64,000 nt of DNA from Thermosulfuriphilus ammonigenes (GTDB lineage Bacteria > Desulfobacterota > Thermodesulfobacteria > Thermodesulfobacteriales > ST65). A model generated the notes under the pieces. The model did no database searches, was not told the origin of the DNA, and was given only the letters and a program-made list of their open reading frames with translations. The position numbers and the translations under genes are program-made. Shown piece after piece: positions 17,568 through 27,353 of the stretch; positions within the stretch are counted from its first letter, which is position 1, and every line of letters begins with the position of its first letter. The stretch covers positions 1,852,576 through 1,916,575 of the forward strand of contig NZ_CP048877.1 of the NCBI RefSeq assembly GCF_011207455.1, read 5' to 3'.

Positions 17568-19969
17568 CGTATCCGGGCCTTGAACTGGGCTAGAATTTTC
17601 TCGGTGAGGTCTTTTTGGATCTCATTTACCTCTTCGTCGGTTAGGGTTCGGTCCGGGGCTCGGTAGATAAATCTGAGCCCCAGAGAACGATAACCCTGGG
17701 GAATATTCTTCCCCTGATAGACATCAAAGATAAAAACCTCCTCCAGATAGGGAACATCAAGGGCCTTAATGGCCATCAAGATGTCAGCAGCCGGAATAGT
17801 CTGGGAGACAACGATGGCTAGATCTCGAGTAGTGGCTGGATACCGAGGCAGAGGCCGAAAACGGACGACTGGTCGGTAAAGACTCACCAGTTCATCAAAG
17901 GAGAGCTCAAAGATATAAAGAGGGGAATCCAGATCAAGGGCCTCCCGAAGATATGGGGCCACTTCTCCCAAATATCCTATGACCTTTTGATTAGAAACAA
18001 CCTCCATGGAAACCCCGGGGCGGAGATATGGTTGGCTACTTTGAGGCATGAGTTTGGCCTTCACCTTTAGGGCCGAAAGAATGCCTTCCACCAATCCCTT
18101 AAGATCAAAAAAATCGCCCTCTCGAGGGGGTTCATGACAGGATTCCGGCCGGATATAACCGGTGAGAAGACCAGCTACCATGGTCTCTTCGTGGGGGAGC
18201 TCCTGGCCTTCGTCAATGAAGATCTTGCCTATTTCAAAAAGCTTAAGGTGGGGGTTCCCCCGGAAGATATTCCTTCGGGCTACCTCCAAAAGACAAGGAA
18301 CAAGGCTGGGGCGCATGATGGCTTGATCTTCTGAAAGAGGGTTGAGGATCTTGACCACTTTGCGTCTTGGATCATCTGGAGCCAGCCGGAGAAGATCAAG
18401 CCAACGCTCACTGATAAAGCTATAGGAGATGATTTCTGAAAGCCCCATCCCCACCAAGGTGGAGCGCAGCCGGCGCTGGAGACGTCGCTCGTCACCCTCG
18501 GCTTCGGCCTCCAGTCTAGCTGTAGGGAAACCGGTGGCTATAAGGCCGTAACCATAGAGCCGGGCCACCTCTTCTATAAGATCCGCCTCTATGGAGAGGT
18601 CATGACGGAAGCTGGGAATATGGGCCCTGAGCCCTTCTTCCTCAAGGTGCGTCTTAATTCTGAGACGTTCAAGTAAGTTAGCCGCTAGCTTAATGGGGAT
18701 ATCCTCCCCCAGGAGGCGTTTTAGGCGAGAAGCCCTGAGGAGAACCTTCCTTTCCTTTGCCGGGCGAGGATAGACGTCGATTAGGCCAGCAACGATCTGA
18801 CCTCCTGCCAGCTCTCCCATCAAGGAGGCCGCCCTTTCGAGACCAAGGATTACGGTCTCAGGATCCGTCCCTCGCTCAAAACGATACGAAGATTCACTGC
18901 TTAGCCGAAGCTTCTGACTGGTCCGCCTGATACTAAGAGGATTGAAACAGGCACTTTCAATGAGAACTTCTTGGGTCTCTTCTGTAATTTCTGTCTCGGC
19001 TCCTCCCATAACCCCGGCAATGGCCACTGGCCCTTTGGGATCAGCGATAACCAAGGTCTCCTCATCAAGCCTTCTTTCTACCCCATCTAGGGTGATGATG
19101 GCCTCTCCTGGTCGGGCTCGTCGGACAATAATTCGGCCTTCAGAGAGCCGCTGGAGATCAAAGGCATGAAGAGGTTGGCCAACCTCAAAAAGAATGTAGT
19201 TGGTAATATCGACGATGTTATTAATGGGACGAATCCCCACGGCCTTAAGCCTTCTTTTAAGCCAAAGGGGAGAAGGGGCGATCTTGACTCCCCTAACCAC
19301 TCGGGCCGCGTAGCGGTAACAGAGATCAGGTTCCTCTATATTGACTTGAGCTAGCTGGGTAACCTCATCTCCTTGGGGAGGGGCGGGCCGGGGGGGAATG
19401 GTCAGGTCCAGATCAAAGATGGCGGCCACCTCCCTGGCCACGCCGAGTATAGAAAGACAGTCTCCTCGATTGGGGGTGATGCCAAGCTCCAAGACAGGGT
19501 CCTTCAGAGAGAGGGCCTCTCTCAGATCTAGGCCGGTGGCCAGAGAGGAGGGGAGAATCATTAATCCGTTTTCATCTCCATCGAGGCCCAGCTCGGCGGC
19601 TGAACAAAGAACAGCCTCAGACAGCTCTCCCTTAATGGTGGTCGGGATGATCTCTTGACCCTCAAAGAGAACCGCTCCCGGCAGGGCTAAAGGGGCCTTT
19701 ATGCCAGGGGCCACATTGGGAGCGCCACACACTACCCTGTAAGTCTTCTCACCGGCGCGAACGAGACAGAGGGAAAGATGTTCCTGACGAGGATGAGGCA
19801 GGACTTCAAAAACCTCCCCCACCACTACCCTGTCTAAATAATCATAGGCGTCTTCCAGGCCCTCTACCTCCAGGCCTGCCATGGTCAGGGCCTCGGCCAC
19901 CTCCTCGGGTGAGGCCGAAAGATGGGGAACAAATTCCTTAAGCCAGGAATAGGGAACACGCATGGTCAA
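17564..19969 (-). CDS. pheT: Phenylalanine-tRNA ligase beta subunit
   Basis: A 801-residue bacterial PheT. It has the N-terminal [13 protein letters not shown], a tRNA-binding OB domain (about residues 40-150), the [17 protein letters not shown] block, B3/4 editing and B5 domains ([20 protein letters not shown]), a catalytic-like core and a C-terminal ferredoxin-fold anticodon-binding domain ([19 protein letters not shown]). With PheS it forms the alpha2-beta2 enzyme that charges tRNA(Phe); the B3/4 domain edits tyrosyl-tRNA(Phe). It overlaps both neighbours by four bases, so the three genes are translationally coupled. Confidence 0.96.
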   Translation of the reverse strand: MTMRVPYSWLKEFVPHLSASPEEVAEALTMAGLEVEGLEDAYDYLDRVVVGEVFEVLPHPRQEHLSLCLVRAGEKTYRVVCGAPNVAPGIKAPLALPGAVLFEGQEIIPTTIKGELSEAVLCSAAELGLDGDENGLMILPSSLATGLDLREALSLKDPVLELGITPNRGDCLSILGVAREVAAIFDLDLTIPPRPAPPQGDEVTQLAQVNIEEPDLCYRYAARVVRGVKIAPSPLWLKRRLKAVGIRPINNIVDITNYILFEVGQPLHAFDLQRLSEGRIIVRRARPGEAIITLDGVERRLDEETLVIADPKGPVAIAGVMGGAETEITEETQEVLIESACFNPLSIRRTSQKLRLSSESSYRFERGTDPETVILGLERAASLMGELAGGQIVAGLIDVYPRPAKERKVLLRASRLKRLLGEDIPIKLAANLLERLRIKTHLEEEGLRAHIPSFRHDLSIEADLIEEVARLYGYGLIATGFPTARLEAEAEGDERRLQRRLRSTLVGMGLSEIISYSFISERWLDLLRLAPDDPRRKVVKILNPLSEDQAIMRPSLVPCLLEVARRNIFRGNPHLKLFEIGKIFIDEGQELPHEETMVAGLLTGYIRPESCHEPPREGDFFDLKGLVEGILSALKVKAKLMPQSSQPYLRPGVSMEVVSNQKVIGYLGEVAPYLREALDLDSPLYIFELSFDELVSLYRPVVRFRPLPRYPATTRDLAIVVSQTIPAADILMAIKALDVPYLEEVFIFDVYQGKNIPQGYRSLGLRFIYRAPDRTLTDEEVNEIQKDLTEKILAQFKARIR

Positions 19970-20976
19970 AACTGCTCCAGAAAACGCCAGTTATTTTCAA
20001 AAAAGAGCCGGATATCGTCGATACCGTATTTGAGCATGGCGATTCTCTCCACTCCCAGACCAAAGGCAAACCCCGTCCACTCTTCGCTATCGTAGCCTAC
20101 ACTGGCAAAGACATTGGGGTGGACCATCCCCGCTCCCAAGACCTCCAGCCAACCTGTATGCCCGCAAACCCGGCAACCCTTTCCCCCACACATAACACAC
20201 TGGATGTCGATCTCTGCCGAGGGTTCAGTGAAGGGGAAAAAGCTCGGCCGGAAACGGACCCCTGTCTGGGGGCCAAAAATCTGGTGGACGAAATAGGTCA
20301 GAACCCCCTTAAGATCAGCAAAAGAGACCTCCCGGTCCACCATAAGCCCCTCTACCTGGTGGAACATGGGGGTGTGGGTAACATCGGAATCGCAACGATA
20401 GACCTTACCCGGAGCGATGATTCTCAGGGGCGGCCGGCGTCTTTCCATGGCCCGAATCTGGATGGGAGAGGTATGAGTTCGCAAGAGAACAGACTCAGAG
20501 ATATAAAATGTGGCCTGCATATCCCTGGCCGGATGATCCTTGGGGATATTTAAGGCCTCAAAGTTATAATAATCGAGTTCAACCTCCGGGCCCCTTTCAA
20601 TGGAAAACCCCAGGCGGACGAAGACCTCACATATTTCTTCCATTACCTGGGTGATGGGATGGAGGTGGCCAATGGGCCAGGGACGCCCGGGCAGGGTGAT
20701 ATCCAGCCCTGGGCCGATGCTGGCCTCCTTCTCTTTGAGATCCGAGAGTCTATCTTTTATGCGGCTCTCAAGCTCTCTTTTTATCTCGTTGGCCAATCGC
20801 CCCACGATTGGCCGCAACTCTGCCGGGAGTTCTTTAACCCCTTTAAGGATTCCGGTAAGGAGGCCCTTTCTTCCTAAATATTTGATCCTTACGGCCTCTA
20901 CCTCTTGGGAGGTCTGGGCCTTTGCCAGTTCGGCCAGGGCCTCAGCCCTTAGGCTCTTTAACCTCTCTTCCTCCAT
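19966..20976 (-). CDS. pheS: Phenylalanine-tRNA ligase alpha subunit
   Basis: A 336-residue class II aminoacyl-tRNA synthetase subunit. An N-terminal coiled coil binds tRNA. The catalytic part carries [27 protein letters not shown], the motif-2 loop [15 protein letters not shown] and motif 3 [35 protein letters not shown] cysteine cluster lies between motifs 2 and 3, as in some bacterial PheS proteins, and could bind zinc. The gene follows rplT after 4 bp and overlaps pheT. No pheM-like leader peptide gene is visible in the short spacer. Confidence 0.96.
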   Translation of the reverse strand: MEEERLKSLRAEALAELAKAQTSQEVEAVRIKYLGRKGLLTGILKGVKELPAELRPIVGRLANEIKRELESRIKDRLSDLKEKEASIGPGLDITLPGRPWPIGHLHPITQVMEEICEVFVRLGFSIERGPEVELDYYNFEALNIPKDHPARDMQATFYISESVLLRTHTSPIQIRAMERRRPPLRIIAPGKVYRCDSDVTHTPMFHQVEGLMVDREVSFADLKGVLTYFVHQIFGPQTGVRFRPSFFPFTEPSAEIDIQCVMCGGKGCRVCGHTGWLEVLGAGMVHPNVFASVGYDSEEWTGFAFGLGVERIAMLKYGIDDIRLFFENNWRFLEQF

Positions 20977-20980
20977 GACT

Positions 20981-21340
20981 CTATTGCTGAAGATTGGCCG
21001 AGGCGAGGTTGACCAGACGGCTGAAGGCCTCTGGATCTGTTACGGCTAGGTTGGCCAACATCTTGCGGTCTATCTCTACCCCAGCCTTTCTAAGCCCTCC
21101 CATAAACTTGCTATAGGAGAGGCCATTTAATCGGGTGGCAGCTCCAATGCGTACCTGCCAGAGACGCCGGAAGTCCCTTTTACGTTGCCGGCGATCCCGA
21201 TAAGCATAGGCCATGGCTCTTTCCACAGTCTCCTTGGCCCGGCGGAAATTACGGCTCCGGTTGCCCCAATATCCCTTAGCCAGCTTGAGGATTTTCTTGT
21301 GTCTTCTTCTAGTCTTATAACCACCTTTGGTCCGCGGCAT
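20981..21340 (-). CDS. rplT: Large ribosomal subunit protein bL20
   Basis: A 119-residue basic protein starting [19 protein letters not shown], followed by [19 protein letters not shown], the bL20 signature. It is required early in 50S assembly; in other bacteria it represses the rpmI-rplT pair by binding the mRNA upstream. Here rpmI lies 14 bp upstream and infC just beyond it, the standard cluster. The extra Lys/Arg-rich N-terminus is normal. Confidence 0.97.
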   Translation of the reverse strand: MPRTKGGYKTRRRHKKILKLAKGYWGNRSRNFRRAKETVERAMAYAYRDRRQRKRDFRRLWQVRIGAATRLNGLSYSKFMGGLRKAGVEIDRKMLANLAVTDPEAFSRLVNLASANLQQ

Positions 21341-21354
21341 ATGTGATCACCTCG

Positions 21355-21561
21355 CTAAAATTTATAGGGAATAAGTACCTGGATGGAACGCTCGTGGCTT
21401 TTGTCTACCACGGCATCCCTTAACAAACGCCTCTTGCGTTTGCGGTTTTTCTTGCGCAAGAGATGACTCTTGCCGGCCCGGAAGTGAATAATCTTGCCTG
21501 TCCCAGAGACCTTAAATCGTTTGGCTGCGGCTCGTTTGGTCTTGATCTTATTCTTGGCCAT
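21355..21561 (-). CDS. rpmI: Large ribosomal subunit protein bL35
   Basis: A 68-residue, very basic protein starting MAKNKIKTKRAAAKRFKVSG and containing KKNRKRKRRLLRD, typical of bL35. The spacing to infC is 6 bp. It is part of the infC-rpmI-rplT ribosomal cluster. Confidence 0.96.
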   Translation of the reverse strand: MAKNKIKTKRAAAKRFKVSGTGKIIHFRAGKSHLLRKKNRKRKRRLLRDAVVDKSHERSIQVLIPYKF

Positions 21562-21567
21562 GGAAAA

Positions 21568-22098
21568 TCACCCCTTCTGCTCTTTTGTCGGCCCAAGGAT
21601 CATAATCATCTGGCGGCCTTCCATCTTCGGGGCCTGTTCTACCCGACCGATATCCGAGACCGCCTCCACAATCCGATTAAGAACATCCCGTCCCCGATCA
21701 ATATGGACGATCTCCCGGCCCCGAAACCAAAGTCTCACCTTGACTTTGTTCTTTTCTTCCAGGAAGCGCCGGATGTGTTTGATCTTGACAGCCAAGTCGT
21801 GTTCATCTGTTTTGGGACGAACTTTAATCTCCTTGACCTGAACGGTTGTCTGCTTCTTTTTGGCCTCTTGGGCCTTTTTGTTCTGTTGGTAAAGGAACTT
21901 ACCATAATCCATAATCCGGCAAACCGGCGGCTGAGCCTGGGGGGCTATCTCTACCAGATCAAGGTCTTGTTCCCGGGCTATCTCCAAGGCTTCAGATAAA
22001 GGAACAATCCCTATTTGTTTGCCATCGGCGCCGATAAGCCGGACCTCTCGGGCCCGTATTTGCTGATTAATTCGATAACGTTTGGTCTCTACTGCCAC
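21568..22098 (-). CDS. infC: Translation initiation factor IF-3
   Basis: A 176-residue IF-3 with the N-domain (INQQIRAREVRLIGADGKQ, APQAQPPVCRIMDYGKF), a Lys-rich linker helix, and the C-domain (VKVRLWFRGREIVHIDRG). It keeps 30S subunits free and checks start-codon pairing. The start is a GTG at 22098 with AAGGAAGGGG just upstream. E. coli infC uses the rare AUU for autoregulation; GTG here suggests that this control may be weaker or absent. It lies 22 bp after thrS. Confidence 0.95.
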   Translation of the reverse strand: MAVETKRYRINQQIRAREVRLIGADGKQIGIVPLSEALEIAREQDLDLVEIAPQAQPPVCRIMDYGKFLYQQNKKAQEAKKKQTTVQVKEIKVRPKTDEHDLAVKIKHIRRFLEEKNKVKVRLWFRGREIVHIDRGRDVLNRIVEAVSDIGRVEQAPKMEGRQMIMILGPTKEQKG

Positions 22099-22120
22099 CG
22101 CCCCTTCCTTTTTTTTCTGT

Positions 22121-24052
22121 TTAAGCGGCCGCTCTCTTAGCGGCTACTTCTTCTTGAAGCCGTTCAATGAGGCCCTCCAAACTCAGGGCCGGAGTCTGCT
22201 TACCGCCTCTGGTTCTCAAGCTTACAGAGGCTTCTTCGACCTCTTTATCACCAATGATTACCATGTAAGGAATCTTTTGCATTTGGGCCTCGCGGATTTT
22301 ATACCGCAAAGTCTCGTTGCGGAAGTCCTTTTCTACTCGGAGACCGGCGGCATTAAGTTTAAGCCAAACCGATTCAGCATAGGGAATATGCCTGTCGGCC
22401 ACAGTTATGACCACCACCTGAATCGGGGCCAACCAAAGGGGAAAGGCCCCGGCATAGTGTTCCAGAAGAACCCCCAAAAAGCGCTCCAGCGACCCCAGGA
22501 GGGCCCGATGGATCATGATGGGTCGGTGTAATCGGCCATCTTCTCCCATGTAGGAAACATCAAATCTTTCAGGAAGATTGAAGTCCACCTGGATAGTTGA
22601 GCACTGCCAGGAACGATCAAGCACGTCTTTGATCTTGATATCTATTTTGGGGCCATAGAAGACCCCTTCTCCGGGATCTATTTCGTAAGCTAACCCCTTG
22701 GCCTCAAGAGCTCCCTTTAAAGCCGCTGTGGCCCGTTCCCAGTTCTCTTCGGTGCCTACGTACTTTTCTGGTCTGGTTGATAGATAGATATCGTAGCGGT
22801 CAAAACCAAAGACAGAGAGCATATGAACAGTTAAGTCAAGAAGGGCAAAGATCTCTCTTTCCAGTTGGTCGGGCCGACAGAAGATGTGGGCGTCATCCTG
22901 GGTAAAACCCCTTACTCGCATAAGGCCGTGAAGCACACCGCTTCTTTCATAGCGATAGACTGTTCCCAGCTCACACCAGCGAAGAGGAAGCTCCCGGTAG
23001 CTACGTCGTCGGCTTTTGTAGATGAGAATATGGAAAGGACAATTCATAGGTTTGAGTTGATATTCGACTTCGTCGATTTTCATGGGGGCAAACATGTTCT
23101 CAGCATAAAAATCCAGGTGGCCGGAAATACGCCATAGATCCCGGCGGGCAATATGAGGAGTGATGAGGAAAGAGTAGCCGTGACGAAGGTGTTCCTCACG
23201 CCAGTAATCTTCAATGACCTTACGGATCATGGCCCCCTTTGGATGCCAGAGAATGAGCCCCGGGCCAACCTCTTCTTGAATAGAGAAGAGATCAAGATCC
23301 TTGCCCAGGCGACGATGATCCCGCCGTTTGGCTTCTTCCAGCCAATCAAGAAATTTCTTTAGATCCTCTTTGGAGAAGAAGGCCGTACCGTAGATGCGCC
23401 AGAGCATCTTGTTACGTTCATCGCCTCGCCAGTAGGCCCCAGCACAGGAGAGAAGTTTGAAGGCCTTAATCCAGCCGGTATGGGGGAGGTGGGGGCCCCG
23501 ACAAAGGTCAACAAAATTGCCCTGCCGGTATATAGATACCCTTTCCTCCGGGATTTCTTTCAGGATTTCTATCTTGTAGTCCTCCCCCAAAGACTGGAAA
23601 AGGTCTATGGCCTCTTCACGGGGGAGCTCTTCCCTTATAAAGGGCAGACGCTGTTTGATGATCTTTTTCATCCGGGCCTCGATGGCCTTAAGGTCTTCGG
23701 GAGTGAAGGCCCGGTGATAGTCAAAATCGTAGTAGAATCCCTGCTCGGTGGCCGGACCGATAGCCACCTTGGCCTCTGGAAAGAGTTCTTTAACCGCCTG
23801 GGCCATCACGTGGGCACAGGAGTGTCTCAAAATCTCCGTGGCCAGGGGATCTTCGGGGAATATGGGCTCGATGACCGCCGACTCCGTTATGCGGCAGGAT
23901 AAATCTACCAGTCGTCCGTCAAGACGGGCAGCCACCGGAGTGTGGTCTCCCCCTGTCAGCCTCTTTAGGGCCTCCGCTACAGTGATTCCTGACTCCACAG
24001 CCACCTTCTCTCCGGTGGGTAAGGAAATTTCAATTAATTTTTCAGAGGTCAT
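22121..24052 (-). CDS. thrS: Threonine-tRNA ligase
   Basis: A 643-residue class II synthetase. It has an N-terminal TGS domain (about 1-65), an editing domain with HSCAHVMAQAVKELFP that removes serine, and a catalytic core with MNCPFHILIYKSRRRSYRELPLR, YRYERSGVLHGLMRVRGFTQ and the motif-3 ALLGSLERFLGVLLEHYAG. The C-terminal anticodon-binding domain is intact. The frame extends to a GTG at 24058, but the ATG at 24052 is better placed behind AAGGGG. It heads the thrS-infC-rpmI-rplT-pheS-pheT-ihfA operon. No T-box or other leader riboswitch is evident between it and the tRNA-Val terminator. Confidence 0.97.
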   Translation of the reverse strand: MTSEKLIEISLPTGEKVAVESGITVAEALKRLTGGDHTPVAARLDGRLVDLSCRITESAVIEPIFPEDPLATEILRHSCAHVMAQAVKELFPEAKVAIGPATEQGFYYDFDYHRAFTPEDLKAIEARMKKIIKQRLPFIREELPREEAIDLFQSLGEDYKIEILKEIPEERVSIYRQGNFVDLCRGPHLPHTGWIKAFKLLSCAGAYWRGDERNKMLWRIYGTAFFSKEDLKKFLDWLEEAKRRDHRRLGKDLDLFSIQEEVGPGLILWHPKGAMIRKVIEDYWREEHLRHGYSFLITPHIARRDLWRISGHLDFYAENMFAPMKIDEVEYQLKPMNCPFHILIYKSRRRSYRELPLRWCELGTVYRYERSGVLHGLMRVRGFTQDDAHIFCRPDQLEREIFALLDLTVHMLSVFGFDRYDIYLSTRPEKYVGTEENWERATAALKGALEAKGLAYEIDPGEGVFYGPKIDIKIKDVLDRSWQCSTIQVDFNLPERFDVSYMGEDGRLHRPIMIHRALLGSLERFLGVLLEHYAGAFPLWLAPIQVVVITVADRHIPYAESVWLKLNAAGLRVEKDFRNETLRYKIREAQMQKIPYMVIIGDKEVEEASVSLRTRGGKQTPALSLEGLIERLQEEVAAKRAAA

Positions 24053-24164
24053 AGTCACCCCTTAAGATTTAACCAGGGGGATTCGGTCATCATGGAAGGG
24101 GTGAAGAGACCGATTCCCGGGCCTCTTTTATCAGGAAGGACCTTGTTACTCAAGGCCCAAAACC

Positions 24165-24199
24165 AAAAGACCTTGTGGAGTCTCTCCACAAGGTCTTTT
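24165..24199. terminator. Perfect bidirectional hairpin terminator
   Basis: AAAAGACCTTGTGGAG (24165-24180) is exactly repeated in inverse at 24184-24199 around a TCT loop, giving a 16-bp stem with A/T ends. On the minus strand it ends the tRNA-Val transcript about 11 bp after the CCA end. The flanking A and T runs allow termination in both directions. thrS must therefore start from its own promoter between 24165 and 24052 or by read-through. Confidence 0.85.
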
Positions 24200-24210
24200 C
24201 TTGCCTATGT

Positions 24211-24285
24211 TGGTAGGCGCGGGCGGTTTCGAACCGCCGACCTCTGCCGCGTCAAGGCAGCGCTCTCCCGCTGAGCTACGCGCCT
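24211..24285 (-). tRNA. tRNA-Val (anticodon GAC), CCA encoded
   Basis: The reverse strand folds as a complete cloverleaf: acceptor AGGCGCG/CGCGCCT, D arm GCTC/GAGC, anticodon stem CTGCC/GGCAG with loop TTGACGC (anticodon GAC), variable loop of five bases, T arm GGCGG-TTCGAAA-CCGCC, discriminator A and an encoded CCA (24211-24213). It reads GUC and GUU valine codons. The stems are GC-rich, as usual in thermophiles. It is a lone tRNA gene with its own strong promoter and terminator. Confidence 0.96.
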
Positions 24286-24305
24286 TCCCCGTTATGAGTG
24301 AAAGC

Positions 24306-24334
24306 AAAATATCAAAGCCCTTAAAGGGTGTCAA
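24306..24334 (-). promoter_or_regulatory. Strong sigma-70-type promoter of tRNA-Val
   Basis: On the minus strand TTGACA (24334-24329) is followed after exactly 17 bases by TATTTT (24311-24306). The expected start near 24299 leaves a 14-base leader before the tRNA. The same 17-bp spacing and TATTTT -10 recur upstream of rho at 63.8 kb, which suggests a shared housekeeping-promoter form in this genome. Confidence 0.7.
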
Positions 24335-24438
24335 GGAGGTGGCTTGGGTCTAAGAGGCTATCGGAAGCACTCAAAGGAGCCAGTTTACATGCCTGGGCCG
24401 GCTCTCTCGTTATATGGAGTTGAATTTTTATTTTGCCA

Positions 24439-24468
24439 TTGATAGGGGGAGACAACCGGACATATCTA
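24439..24468 (+). promoter_or_regulatory. Candidate mscS promoter
   Basis: TTGATA (24439-24444) and TATCTA (24463-24468) are 18 bases apart; the expected start near 24475 leaves a short leader that contains GGGGGCGGAG just before the ATG at 24492. The match is moderate. Confidence 0.35.
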
Positions 24469-24491
24469 CTGCCTAAAAATAGGGGGCGGAG

Positions 24492-25541
24492 ATGGAACTG
24501 AAGGGGCTACTTGAGGCCGGAGGGGTGGGGTGGGGACTTTTGATCTTAGCCCTTATCCTGACCCTTTTGTTTCACCATATTTTGTTCTTCTCTCTTCAGC
24601 GCCTTGCTTTGCAGACCTCTAATCTCTTAGATGATCTGATTATCCGGCATATTCGTTCTCCGGCCAGATTGCTCTTTATTTCTCTGGTTCTCCAGCTGTC
24701 TTTTCCCCTTCCTGAGGGGCTCAAAGCCCCTTTTCACCATGGAGCCACTCTCTTGTTTATTGTCTCGGTGGTCTGGATTTTTATCGAAGGGGCCCGACTG
24801 CTTGAGGAACTGGTCCTTATCCGTTACCCCCTTGGGGTGAAGGACAATCTTCTGGCTCGTAAAATCTATACCCAGGTAAGGGTCTTAAAACGGATCATCA
24901 TTGTTCTCTCCATCTTTTTGGGACTTTCTCTGGCCCTTCTTACCTTCCCCAAAATAAGACAAATAGGGATAAGCCTTTTGGCCTCGGCGGGGCTGTTGGG
25001 ACTCATTCTCGGTATGGCCGCCCAGAAGACTTTGGCTGGGCTGATTGCCGGCTTTCAACTGGCTGTTACCCAACCTATCCGCATTGACGATGTAGTCATC
25101 GTCGATGGGGAGTGGGGGCGTATCGAAGAGATCACCCTCACCTATGTGGTAGTGCGAATCTGGGATGAGCGAAGGCTGATTGTTCCGATCAACTATTTCT
25201 TGGAACGTCCTTTTGAGAATTGGACCCGGGTCTCGGCCGAACTACTGGCCACTGTTTATATCTATGCTGACTATAGTCTTCCAGTGGCCCCGGTGCGGGA
25301 GGCCCTCTATCGGATCCTTCGGTCCTCTCCCCTCTGGGATGGCCGTGTTTGGGGGCTTCAGGTAACCGGAACTACAGAAAAAACCCTCGAACTGAGGGCC
25401 CTGATGAGCGCTTCGGACTCTTCGGCTGCCTGGGATCTGCGGTGTGAGGTGCGGGAAAAGTTGCTCTCCTTTATCCAGAAGGAGTATCCTCACTGTCTTC
25501 CCAAGGTTCGGGCGGAGATAAAAAACGAATCTCAGGGCTAG
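24492..25541 (+). CDS. MscS-family mechanosensitive ion channel
   Basis: A 349-residue inner-membrane protein. Hydrophobic segments lie near residues 13-37, 56-76, 83-103 and 133-157, and a pore-lining helix (LLASAGLLGLILGMAAQKTLAG) near 160-185 is followed by the MscS beta domain with QPIRIDDVVIVDGEWGRIEEI and RRLIVPINYFL. It would open under membrane tension to release solutes during hypo-osmotic shock. GGGGGCGGAG precedes the ATG. Two unusual genes follow in the same direction (25584 and 27354) with short gaps, so the channel may be part of a specialised three-gene unit rather than only a housekeeping safety valve. Confidence 0.88.
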   Translation: MELKGLLEAGGVGWGLLILALILTLLFHHILFFSLQRLALQTSNLLDDLIIRHIRSPARLLFISLVLQLSFPLPEGLKAPFHHGATLLFIVSVVWIFIEGARLLEELVLIRYPLGVKDNLLARKIYTQVRVLKRIIIVLSIFLGLSLALLTFPKIRQIGISLLASAGLLGLILGMAAQKTLAGLIAGFQLAVTQPIRIDDVVIVDGEWGRIEEITLTYVVVRIWDERRLIVPINYFLERPFENWTRVSAELLATVYIYADYSLPVAPVREALYRILRSSPLWDGRVWGLQVTGTTEKTLELRALMSASDSSAAWDLRCEVREKLLSFIQKEYPHCLPKVRAEIKNESQG

Positions 25542-25583
25542 AGCCGCTTGACTTTTTAACTCTCCAAGATAATTTCAGCCCTC

Positions 25584-27347
25584 ATGAAAAGACCATATGC
25601 TATTGTCAAGAACCGGATCCTCATAAATACGGCCTTGCTCTACTGCGATACCCTGGAGAAGCTTCTCCGCAGTGTCCTCTTTGAGGATATAGTCTGTCGG
25701 TATCTAAGACGACTTAAATCCAAAACTCCCAGAAGATACGAGGAGCTTTCTCTGGCGCTAGGTGGAGATGGCGATGAAAATGGTCTCTTGGACAAAATTC
25801 TCACCCTTCTGAGGATGCTCAGTACCAACCGGGCTGAGGAACTAGTTACTTTGAGTCCGGCTTTTGCCTCGGCCCTTGAACGACGTTGTCTTTTACGGGA
25901 GTTTGTCGAAGGGCTTTACGATTACTGGCGTCACTTTGAACGCTATTTGGTGCTTCCGGCCCCCAGTGGGACCAAGGCCCCGCAGGCGGATCTTTACCAT
26001 TCTCAGTTTGTGACCATCAACGAAGAGCTAAAGATGCTTATTCTCCGGCTCTACCGAACGGTAATTACCAATCTTACCGGGGAGTCGATCCGGGTCTACC
26101 GGCAGCTACCAGCGGCCACTAACCTGGGGGTTCTCACAGAGAGGATTGATTGGGATATTCCCTCCGAAGACTACCATGGTCTGAAAGAGGTTCCCTTTAT
26201 TCGCTACGTGCTCTTTGAACCTCCCATCATCTTTTACCCTCGCCAAAATAAGCGGCGGGGAGCCTTTATTGAACTTCCAGAAAACCCCTTAAAGGGGCTT
26301 AAACTCTCCTCTGAGGAATGGTTTTGTTATCCAGCCAAGGTAGGTCGTCTGACTATCTTTATTTTTTTCCACCGTGACTTTGCCTCCCTGGGCTTTTCTC
26401 TCTCTAACCTTTTTGAGCTGGCTGATCGGGAGGCCATCTCCGGTCAGCGCCCTGAGGCGGTCTTGGTCTTTGGCGGCCCTCCGGTAGGCAGGGAGGGTAT
26501 ATCCTTCTTCTATGAAGACAAAGAGAATGACTTTGTGGTGGGGTATGTGGTTGGCAGTGAGGACGCCGATTATTTTGGCTATCTCAAGAAGACCACCCTT
26601 ACCCTTCACAACCTGATTATGATCAAAAGGGGCTCTCTGCCTCTTCATGGGGCCGGTGTCCACATCGAACTCAAGGACGGCTCGGCGGCCAATCTGATCA
26701 TCGTCGGAGACTCTGGGGCTGGCAAGAGTGAGACCCTTGAGGCCTTTCGGGTTTTGGCCGAGGACCACTTAAGTGAGATGATCATTATCTTTGATGACAT
26801 GGGCTCTCTGGCCCTGTCGAGAGATGACATCCTCTGTTACGGTACAGAAGTGGGGGCCTTTCTCCGTCTTGATGATCTTTCTCCAGGGTTTGCCTTTGCC
26901 GAAATTGACCGGAGCATCTTTATGAATCCCCATCTGACCAATGCCCGGATTGTTATTCCCGTGGCCTATTATCATCAGGTGGTTATGGGCCACCCCGTGG
27001 ATATCTTCCTTTATGCCAACAACTATGAGCAGGTAGATCGGGAGAGGCCTATCATTGAGTTCTTCCCTTCTCCAGATGAGGCCCTGGGTGTTTTTCGTTC
27101 CGGAGCCCGGATGGCCAAAGGCACTACCGACGAAAAGGGCTTGGTTCATTCTTATTTTGCCAATCCCTTCGGGGCCCCTCAACGCAAGGAGGCTCATGAG
27201 ATCCTGGCCAGACAATTCTTCGAGGCCATGTTTGAACGCCAGGTCAAGGTGGGTCAGGTGCGAACCAGGTTAGCCATTGACGGCTACGAGCAGGATGGTC
27301 CTTTGGCCGCGGCCCAGGCTATATTTGACCTTATCAGAAACCTTTAG
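25584..27347 (+). CDS. HPr kinase / PEPCK-fold ATP-binding protein, function unknown
   Basis: A 587-residue soluble protein. The first 350 residues match nothing I know. Residues 352-410 have the HPr-kinase/PEP-carboxykinase layout: LHGAGV, then Walker A GDSGAGKS (375-382) followed by ETLEAF, and a Walker B-like IIIFDD (400-405). The downstream RMAKGTTDEKGLVHSYFANPFG and a Tyr/Asn-rich stretch resemble the PEPCK side of the superfamily. GDSGxGKSE is the HPrK form, but no HPr-binding context or ptsH gene is here. It probably phosphorylates a protein or small molecule, or is a pseudo-PEPCK. It sits 42 bp after mscS and 6 bp before a small membrane protein, which suggests a membrane-linked role. 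Confidence 0.6.
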   Translation: MKRPYAIVKNRILINTALLYCDTLEKLLRSVLFEDIVCRYLRRLKSKTPRRYEELSLALGGDGDENGLLDKILTLLRMLSTNRAEELVTLSPAFASALERRCLLREFVEGLYDYWRHFERYLVLPAPSGTKAPQADLYHSQFVTINEELKMLILRLYRTVITNLTGESIRVYRQLPAATNLGVLTERIDWDIPSEDYHGLKEVPFIRYVLFEPPIIFYPRQNKRRGAFIELPENPLKGLKLSSEEWFCYPAKVGRLTIFIFFHRDFASLGFSLSNLFELADREAISGQRPEAVLVFGGPPVGREGISFFYEDKENDFVVGYVVGSEDADYFGYLKKTTLTLHNLIMIKRGSLPLHGAGVHIELKDGSAANLIIVGDSGAGKSETLEAFRVLAEDHLSEMIIIFDDMGSLALSRDDILCYGTEVGAFLRLDDLSPGFAFAEIDRSIFMNPHLTNARIVIPVAYYHQVVMGHPVDIFLYANNYEQVDRERPIIEFFPSPDEALGVFRSGARMAKGTTDEKGLVHSYFANPFGAPQRKEAHEILARQFFEAMFERQVKVGQVRTRLAIDGYEQDGPLAAAQAIFDLIRNL

Positions 27348-27353
27348 AAAGAA

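Noticed and set aside
24052-24165. T-box or other riboswitch before thrS
   Set aside because: No T-box consensus, specifier loop or antiterminator of that class is visible; only a short CCTTG/CAAGG pair.
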